Shown: one piece after another, positions 59,273-64,000 of the stretch | Numbering within the stretch: the first letter of the stretch is position 1 | Layout: every line of letters begins with the position of its first letter | DNA from: a virus | Strand: one strand, 5' to 3' | Length of the DNA stretch: 64,000 nt | IMG/VR virus record: IMGVR_UViG_3300046096_000928 | Span: 1 to 64,000 of that record | Made by a program: the position numbers and the translations under genes | The notes under the pieces: generated by a model | The model's database searches: none | The model's input: only the letters and a program-made list of their open reading frames with translations | Told to the model about the DNA's origin: nothing

Positions 59273-60013
59273 ATGGCAGAAAAAGCAGTAATTGCGTCAG
59301 TAGATTTTGGATACACAAAGATAGAAGGATTGATGTTGCCTGATGGGAGCTATCGAATGGGTGTTAGTCAAATAGCCGTACTTTTACAGTTCAACACAAG
59401 TCAAGCATCGAGATACATAAGAAATTTACTCGGGAATGATCGCCAATTAGTAAAGATAGAATCTGATCTGAATAATAAACCGATCAATACTGTAACATTA
59501 GAACAATTTGAAGAGATTGTGCATAAAGCCACTCTAAAAGGAAATACACAAGCAATCGAACTATGGAATCAGAAAAACCCTACTTTAACGATACAAAAGA
59601 AAAAACGAGATATAAAAAAGAAGACTGGGTATGTTTATTTATTAGAAGGTGTTGATGTTTTAAAAGTAGGGTTTTCCACCAACATAAAAAATAGAATAAA
59701 AACATTACAGCGATGGGGCGGGGAGTTAAGTCTTTTAATGCAAATAAAAGGGGATATTCCTTTAGAAAGAAGACTACATTCAGAATTACATAAAACAGGT
59801 AAATATTTTGGTGATGAATGGTATCCGTTATCTCGCAGAAAAGAAATAATCGATTTAATGGCAGTCCAACATTTTAAATGTAATCGTGACAATATGACAA
59901 CTGATCAGCAAGAAATGATCACTGATTTTGAACGAACTGTTAAACGTTTTGCTTTAAAATATGATCATGCTACCCCGATGGAATTAATTGATAAAGCATT
60001 GGAGACATTTTAA
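59273..60013 (+). CDS. Regulator with T5orf172 (GIY-YIG-like) domain
   Basis: 246 residues. N-terminus YRMGVSQIAVLLQFNTSQAS (HTH-like, about 28-60; related to the DNA-binding part of antirepressor-like proteins). Residues about 115-205 are T5orf172: GYVYLLEGVDVLKVGFSTNI, RIKTLQRWGGELSLLMQIKG, then ERRLHSELHKTGKYFGDEWY. The C-terminus is helical. T5orf172 is often fused to KilA-N/BRO proteins in DNA viruses; nuclease activity is unproven. Leader-controlled like the other cassettes. Confidence 0.75.
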   Translation: MAEKAVIASVDFGYTKIEGLMLPDGSYRMGVSQIAVLLQFNTSQASRYIRNLLGNDRQLVKIESDLNNKPINTVTLEQFEEIVHKATLKGNTQAIELWNQKNPTLTIQKKKRDIKKKTGYVYLLEGVDVLKVGFSTNIKNRIKTLQRWGGELSLLMQIKGDIPLERRLHSELHKTGKYFGDEWYPLSRRKEIIDLMAVQHFKCNRDNMTTDQQEMITDFERTVKRFALKYDHATPMELIDKALETF

Positions 60014-60036
60014 ACTTAATCGCAAACCAAAATTAG

Positions 60037-60085
60037 AGCAATAGATAAAATAACTTTTCTTGATTAAATTATCTATTGCTTTTTC
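60037..60085 (+). terminator. Rho-independent terminator
   Basis: AGCAATAGATAA and TTATCTATTGCT around a 20-base loop, then TTTTTCTTT; 24 bp after the stop of the T5orf172 gene. Confidence 0.8.
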
Positions 60086-60244
60086 TTTATTCTCTTTAGT
60101 TGCTGACATGGTTTGAGTGAACAGATAGATATATTGGAAGTTTTTATAATATCTTTATCTGTAAAACATTTAATTCTAAGGTTGTTAAATTGTTTTTAGG
60201 CATGATTAATTATATAGTAAATTTATAGCTATGATCCTTTTCAG
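60086..60244. other. Intergenic, no gene seen
   Basis: A+T-rich stretch between convergent units. No plausible gene. Confidence 0.5.
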
Positions 60245-60997
60245 CTATGATGACAGATTCTCCAACTCTACTAACTGATCGAATAATTCATTACTTTTGG
60301 CTAACTGATTATTTAGATAATTATTATCCGAAGGTAATCCGTCGACTATTGGTAATTTATGAATTATACCGTCTTCAATTAATTCATAAATACTGACATC
60401 TTCTATCTTTAAACAAGAATTTTTTGGCACAATATTTTGATTTTTTATTCCTTTCGCTTTTATCGCTAAGGTTAAAGCATTTAAAATATAAGGGCTATCA
60501 GTAGTAAAAATAAAAAGATTATCACTATTATTAACCTCTTCTAATTTCTGATATAATTTTTTTACTTGCTCTTTTACTGACAATCCTTCTTCTATATTTA
60601 TAGCTATGATTTTTCCATCAAATACTTTATTCTGATCTATTAAACTAATAAATTTAGATTTTTCTGTGAGTGATCTTAATTTAAGTTGTCTATCTATAAA
60701 TTCAAATTTAAAATTATTCATTATGGCTATTAGCTCAGTAGTCTCAGAACAAGGAGTGCAATCTATTAAATACCAATTATCGAAATTAGGTAAAATAATA
60801 TCTGTCTTTTCATTTTGTCGATAGCGATAATCTAAAAATAGGAATTTCAAAATTAATTTATAGATTTCTTTATTGCCATGTTGCCCAGTGAATAAAGTTA
60901 CTTTTGTGATCTCCATAAAACCATCATTTTCTTGATAGCCTGATTTGATATTCCCTAAGTTTTTTACCTTGATTTTTAGCATTTTATTTATTCCCAA
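60245..60997 (-). CDS. Degenerate AAA/OLD-like ATPase
   Basis: 250 residues. N-terminus KIKVKNLGNIKSGYQENDG is that of AAA15/OLD-type ATPases, but the P-loop reads FTGQHGNKEIYK without GKS/T. The distal signature appears as FIFTTDSPYILNALTLAI (TTHSPY-like with Asp for His). Nucleotide binding is probably lost or altered. Overlaps the upstream gene by 14 bases. Perhaps a subunit-like or decoy protein of an ATPase system. Confidence 0.6.
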   Translation of the reverse strand: MGINKMLKIKVKNLGNIKSGYQENDGFMEITKVTLFTGQHGNKEIYKLILKFLFLDYRYRQNEKTDIILPNFDNWYLIDCTPCSETTELIAIMNNFKFEFIDRQLKLRSLTEKSKFISLIDQNKVFDGKIIAINIEEGLSVKEQVKKLYQKLEEVNNSDNLFIFTTDSPYILNALTLAIKAKGIKNQNIVPKNSCLKIEDVSIYELIEDGIIHKLPIVDGLPSDNNYLNNQLAKSNELFDQLVELENLSS

Positions 60998-61295
60998 TAA
61001 TAGTTACCATTTGATAAGTCGCAAAATGTTCTTTAATCACTCCTATTAATTGTGTATGCTTTTTATCTCCGTAAATCTCAAGATATTTTTCGCCCTTAGA
61101 AATAAAATACCAATGATCAGGTACAGCAGTAACAAGATAATCACCATCTTCTGCTATTATCTCACAACCTAATTCAATTAATTCCTTATGAACAAGGTTT
61201 TTAGGTTGTTTGCTCCAATGCTTGTAAGCGGGGAAATTGATAATCATTTTCTCATGTTGTATAAATGCCGTTAATTCTAATTGTTCATTTTTCAT
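60984..61295 (-). CDS. Hypothetical protein, 103 aa
   Basis: Between the SLOG gene (overlap 11 bases) and the degenerate ATPase (overlap 14 bases); tightly coupled. Contains LIELGCEIIAEDGDYLVTAV. No family recognised. Confidence 0.55.
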   Translation of the reverse strand: MKNEQLELTAFIQHEKMIINFPAYKHWSKQPKNLVHKELIELGCEIIAEDGDYLVTAVPDHWYFISKGEKYLEIYGDKKHTQLIGVIKEHFATYQMVTIIGNK

Positions 61296-61647
61296 AATTC
61301 ACTACGATTACTCTAATATTTTTCTCTTTAGCTATATTAATCATGTGTTGAGTACCTTTGCTTACACCATTCCAAAAGGCAATTAGCCCGTCTGCTATTT
61401 CAGCCATTTGTTGATTTCTTTTATACCCAGCTGACTTACCATAACGATCCCAGTCTGCTGGATATTTTAATATTTCAAATCCATTCTCAATAGCGTATTT
61501 TTCTCCTAAACTATCCGCTCCTTTAGCACGACCACTAATCACTGTGATACCGTTATTTTTCTGGTTAATAAGTAGCTGATCGCACTTAGTTTTTAATAAA
61601 TCATAATCAGAAAAATAACGAGTGCCACAAATAATTACTTTAAACAT
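61285..61647 (-). CDS. DUF2493 / SLOG-superfamily nucleotide-binding protein
   Basis: 120 residues. CGTRYFSDYDLLKTKCDQLL, GITVISGRAKGADSLGEKYA, YPADWDRYGKSAGYKRNQQM and LIAFWNGVSKGTQHMI are the DUF2493 signatures (YspA-like SLOG fold related to DprA). SLOG proteins bind nucleotides or nucleotide-derived ligands. Overlaps the thymidylate synthase gene by 8 bases. Confidence 0.85.
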   Translation of the reverse strand: MFKVIICGTRYFSDYDLLKTKCDQLLINQKNNGITVISGRAKGADSLGEKYAIENGFEILKYPADWDRYGKSAGYKRNQQMAEIADGLIAFWNGVSKGTQHMINIAKEKNIRVIVVNYEK

Positions 61648-63160
61648 CTTGTTTATAATTTTCTTTTTGTTGTGATACTTTTTCTAATTCTAAACCTAGA
61701 TAACCGATATGTAAAGGATCAATACTTGGGTTATCTTTGGCGATCTCTCGTATTAAAATTAATGGATTTTGTCCGTAATATTCTTTTATCAAATTATCCT
61801 GTTTGTCAAGATGTAATACTTTAATTTTTTCTTTATATTTTATTTCCTGATCATATTCAATAATAAAATTACCAACAGGATCGGCATAAGTTATTTTTTT
61901 ATTCCCATAATATTGAGTTTCAATTAAACTATCGGCATTTTCAAAACAATCATCATAAATGTGTGCCGATTGACTAATTGTTATTAATGGTGCTAACTCA
62001 AGTTTACTATCTACATTGTCTCTAATGTGTACTTGTAATGCCCTTAATCCCATCGCATTAGCTACCCAAGCACTAAACATATCATTACTACGAAAAGTAG
62101 CCGTCATGCTTAATTTATTATCGATTATACGCACCCATATATGATTAAGACAAGGTGACCCCCCATGTTCATGGTCACTATCACCAGCATTACGTCCATA
62201 ACGTGCTAATTCAAAAGGCAATGATTCAGGCATACCACAATCATCAATTACTTTAATTGTATTACGTTCACAACCGCTACCAGAATCCCATAAATTCATA
62301 ACGGCACTAGCCGAATCAGTTTCTTTTTTTAATTTGTCGATTACTTCTTTAATTTGATCCTTGCCAAACCATGAACGTAATCTTTGACCATAAGTATATT
62401 TAACACCTTCTTTATACGGAGCATCTTCTAACATTTGTGGTAGATAATTAGTAATATAGTTTTGATCGACAGGTAAATAATTGGGAGTTGGGAAATAAAA
62501 ATCGCTAGGTTCATCTGTAATTATTGCTTTTAAATCAATTAATTCTTGCCATTTACCATCATATCCAGTTGGTCTTATTGTGCCATTAGTTCTTATTCTA
62601 TGAATAATTTTTACCCATGTATCGGCAATAGTTTTACCTGTTACTGTATGGGAATAAATATTACTTGGGTTTATTGCTGTTTTACTTTCTTTTATTTCAA
62701 ATTCGTAATATTTACGTTTCTTACGTTTGGCAAACTGTTTCTCATATATCCCCATAGGCTCTTGATACGTCACCGTAATCGAATTTCTTAATTCTTCTAA
62801 GGCTTTTTTAGTTATCTCTATATCTAAGTATCCTTTAATCTTTGAATTAATCTCCCATTTATTGTTTTCTTGCGTAATACCGTACTTGAAAAAATCAAAT
62901 AGACATTTACAACTACCACTATTTTGATCTTCTCTAGTGGTGCTTAGAACCCTCAATTGTGTAATCTGAGGATTTAATAATAAATTCCTAATTAGAAAAT
63001 TTATTCCTCTTGAAGGGCTGTAAAGATTCCCTATTGCCGCATATTCTTTAGATGCTAACTTTTTGGCGATCGCCTCTTTAGGTGTCCAGCCAGTGACAAT
63101 AACTAGATCATCGCCTGTCCCATAAATTAATTGATTCGGTTTATGAATTGCTTTATACAT
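61640..63160 (-). CDS. thyA: Thymidylate synthase (ThyA-type) with cyanobacterial N-terminal domain
   Basis: 506 residues, about twice bacterial ThyA. The N-terminal ~180 residues (GDDLVIVTGWTPKEAIAKKL, LRVLSTTREDQNSGSCKCLF) correspond to the DUF4346-like domain fused to ThyA in cyanobacteria. ThyA part: YTYGQRLRSWFGKDQIKEVI, SPCLNHIWVRI (catalytic Cys), TATFRSNDMFSAWVANAMGL, ITISQSAHIYDDCF (family His/Asn-type folate region). Makes dTMP from dUMP. Together with NrdB it supplies dNTPs. A HIP1 site lies at the 5' end. Confidence 0.88.
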   Translation of the reverse strand: MYKAIHKPNQLIYGTGDDLVIVTGWTPKEAIAKKLASKEYAAIGNLYSPSRGINFLIRNLLLNPQITQLRVLSTTREDQNSGSCKCLFDFFKYGITQENNKWEINSKIKGYLDIEITKKALEELRNSITVTYQEPMGIYEKQFAKRKKRKYYEFEIKESKTAINPSNIYSHTVTGKTIADTWVKIIHRIRTNGTIRPTGYDGKWQELIDLKAIITDEPSDFYFPTPNYLPVDQNYITNYLPQMLEDAPYKEGVKYTYGQRLRSWFGKDQIKEVIDKLKKETDSASAVMNLWDSGSGCERNTIKVIDDCGMPESLPFELARYGRNAGDSDHEHGGSPCLNHIWVRIIDNKLSMTATFRSNDMFSAWVANAMGLRALQVHIRDNVDSKLELAPLITISQSAHIYDDCFENADSLIETQYYGNKKITYADPVGNFIIEYDQEIKYKEKIKVLHLDKQDNLIKEYYGQNPLILIREIAKDNPSIDPLHIGYLGLELEKVSQQKENYKQDV

Positions 63161-63213
63161 CTTTTTCTTTTAAAATTTTGTTAAAATATGAGAAATTACA
63201 AACAAGCTACAAA

Positions 63214-63408
63214 ATGAACAATAAAAAAAATTTACCACATTTCGACTTTGAATTAAAATTAGAGCAAGAGTTTAGAATAAGAGAAGCTAAACTCTTGGTT
63301 TCTCTTATAAGTAGGGAAGAGTTAGAACAACTTTTTATTAGTATTTTTACCCATAAATTGAGGCAGGATAATCAATTAACATTGATGTATAAAAAATCTT
63401 TTCTTTGA
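63214..63408 (+). CDS. nblA: NblA-like phycobilisome degradation protein
   Basis: 64 residues from the ATG at 63214. ELKLEQEFRIREAKLLVSLI followed by SREELEQLFISIFTHKLRQD and NQLTLMYKK follows the NblA two-helix pattern (LxLEQxFxxRxxE, SREExQ, RDNxY). NblA is a small adaptor that binds phycobiliproteins and recruits Clp protease to degrade phycobilisomes. Homologues are known in freshwater cyanophages. Standing alone on the plus strand between minus-strand genes. Moderately sure: the C-terminal Tyr/Leu region differs from host NblA. Confidence 0.65.
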   Translation: MNNKKNLPHFDFELKLEQEFRIREAKLLVSLISREELEQLFISIFTHKLRQDNQLTLMYKKSFL

Positions 63409-63409
63409 T

Positions 63410-63640
63410 TTATGGTAATCCTTTTACATTAAAGCAATGAGTTATAAAACGCTGATACTTTAAATAAAATTCTCTGAGTTTCCCATCAAGAAATCTGCCC
63501 CTATTCATTTCTGGTTTATTTAAAATGATATGAGAAATAGAAAGTAAGCTATTTAATTCAGTAATTAATTCATGCTTATTTGCCCTTTCTATTTCCAATA
63601 TTTCCATCATAATAGGAGTCACTTTTTTATCCATCGCCAA
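63410..63640 (-). CDS. Hypothetical protein, 76 aa
   Basis: Helical, KKVTPIMMEILEIERANKHE start, ends one base from nblA (convergent). An internal ATG (MDKK) is also possible. No family recognised. Confidence 0.5.
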   Translation of the reverse strand: MAMDKKVTPIMMEILEIERANKHELITELNSLLSISHIILNKPEMNRGRFLDGKLREFYLKYQRFITHCFNVKGLP

Positions 63641-63652
63641 TATGTTTAATAT

Positions 63653-63709
63653 CTATTTTTCTTTAGTTGAATCATTAGTTTCGAGATATTTAATGGCTTC
63701 TAAATCCAT
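63653..63709 (-). CDS. Possible 18-aa peptide
   Basis: MDLEAIKYLETNDSTKEK with AATAGGAGTAATC before the ATG, matching the ribosome-binding sites of its neighbours. Might be a short translated leader of the operon. Confidence 0.35.
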   Translation of the reverse strand: MDLEAIKYLETNDSTKEK

Positions 63710-63729
63710 GATTACTCCTATTTTGTTTC

Positions 63730-63885
63730 TCAATCTTCACAATAATGTTCTAAAAGAAATTCTATACATTTTCTGTAGTCATTATCGGATTCCATCTTTT
63801 TTGCTAACCAGCTATAGCACTCTTCAGAAGGTTCGATTTTATCTATATTTTTATTAGGCAATTGCTCTTTATCTTTATCCATCAT
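63730..63885 (-). CDS. Hypothetical protein, 51 aa
   Basis: MMDKDKEQLPNKNIDKIEPS start, ends FLLEHYCED. AATAGGAGTAAAAA precedes the ATG. No family recognised. Confidence 0.5.
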   Translation of the reverse strand: MMDKDKEQLPNKNIDKIEPSEECYSWLAKKMESDNDYRKCIEFLLEHYCED

Positions 63886-63894
63886 TTTTTACTC

Positions 63895-64000
63895 CTATTT
63901 TGTTTGTTTTTCTTTTAATTCTTTAAGTCGATTAGTCTTATCTAATGCCTCGAAATAATCATCATAATAATTTACATTAGTAGTGCCTTCTCTACATTTT
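63895..64000 (-). CDS. Partial gene at window edge
   Basis: Open frame to the edge ending KCREGTTNVNYYDDYFEALD, KTNRLKELKEKQTK, TAG. Upstream part is outside the window, so no function can be given. Confidence 0.45.
   Translation of the reverse strand, partial: KCREGTTNVNYYDDYFEALDKTNRLKELKEKQTK

Overview
The window looks like part of the genome of a cyanobacterial virus (temperate phage, prophage or phage-plasmid). It is strongly A+T-rich by eye, but carries about fifteen copies of the cyanobacterial HIP1 octamer GCGATCGC. It has phage head, tail and lysis genes, a replication block, nucleotide-metabolism genes and cyanobacterial genes (a partial hemB at the left edge, a likely nblA at the right). 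No large terminase, DNA polymerase or integrase was recognised, so this is probably a fragment of a larger element.

Layout. 1-437: 5' end of hemB (minus). 500-2830: repeat copy 1, a Rha-type regulator and a DNA methyltransferase. 2.9-9.5 kb: NrdB, a small membrane protein, a subtilase, a tRNA with CAU anticodon, PhoH, a DUF1828-like protein, a PAPS-reductase-like protein and a DUF262 protein. 9.5-13.5 kb: DUF2213 prohead protease, repeat copy 2, methyltransferase and DinD-like regulator, then an HTH/coiled-coil pair. 13.6-18.6 kb: replication operon (DnaG primase, Gp157-like protein, SF2 helicase). 18.6-27.4 kb, minus strand: tail tip (DUF2460-DUF2163 fusion, NlpC/P60 peptidase, 1451-aa J-like protein with seven repeats, fibre-like protein and a 23-aa-repeat protein). 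28.2-30.9 kb: scaffold, decoration and major capsid proteins. 30.9-34.6 kb: pentapeptide-repeat operon, HTH, degenerate N6-methylase, GH24 lysozyme, repeat copy 3. 34.8-39.6 kb: Bro-N regulator, frameshifted methyltransferase, a NACHT-like C-terminal fragment split over two frames, a DUF5895-like protein. 39.6-44.3 kb: SWIM protein, DUF4054 connector, another antirepressor, a candidate small RNA and a five-gene virion operon. 44.3-51.4 kb: small genes driven by near-identical promoters, plus KilA-N regulators, several broken. 51.5-58.7 kb: broken methyltransferase, degenerate repeat copy 4, portal, small membrane and coiled-coil genes, tail-completion genes, YbeY. 58.7-64 kb: methyltransferase remnant, T5orf172 regulator, degenerate ATPase, SLOG protein, thymidylate synthase, NblA-like protein.

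The most unusual feature is a set of five leaders (before genes 1030-1809, 11681-12433, 34791-35513, 40744-41469 and 59273-60013). They share a nested two-stem RNA whose outer stem varies with base-pairing preserved. Each also has a CCTA/TAGG pairing that could hide the ribosome-binding site. Four of the five also share an extended -10 promoter (TGTTACAAT) and sequence upstream of it. Each leader precedes an antirepressor-like protein with a different DNA-binding N-terminus, and four of the five sit directly behind a DNA methyltransferase gene. Together with a second shared promoter family at 44-51 kb and a dispersed repeat with a 15-bp period, this suggests a co-regulated, recombining regulatory network.

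The virion genes are scattered. Protease, scaffold/capsid, connector, portal and tail-completion genes, normally contiguous, lie in five places over about 48 kb, separated by regulatory cassettes.
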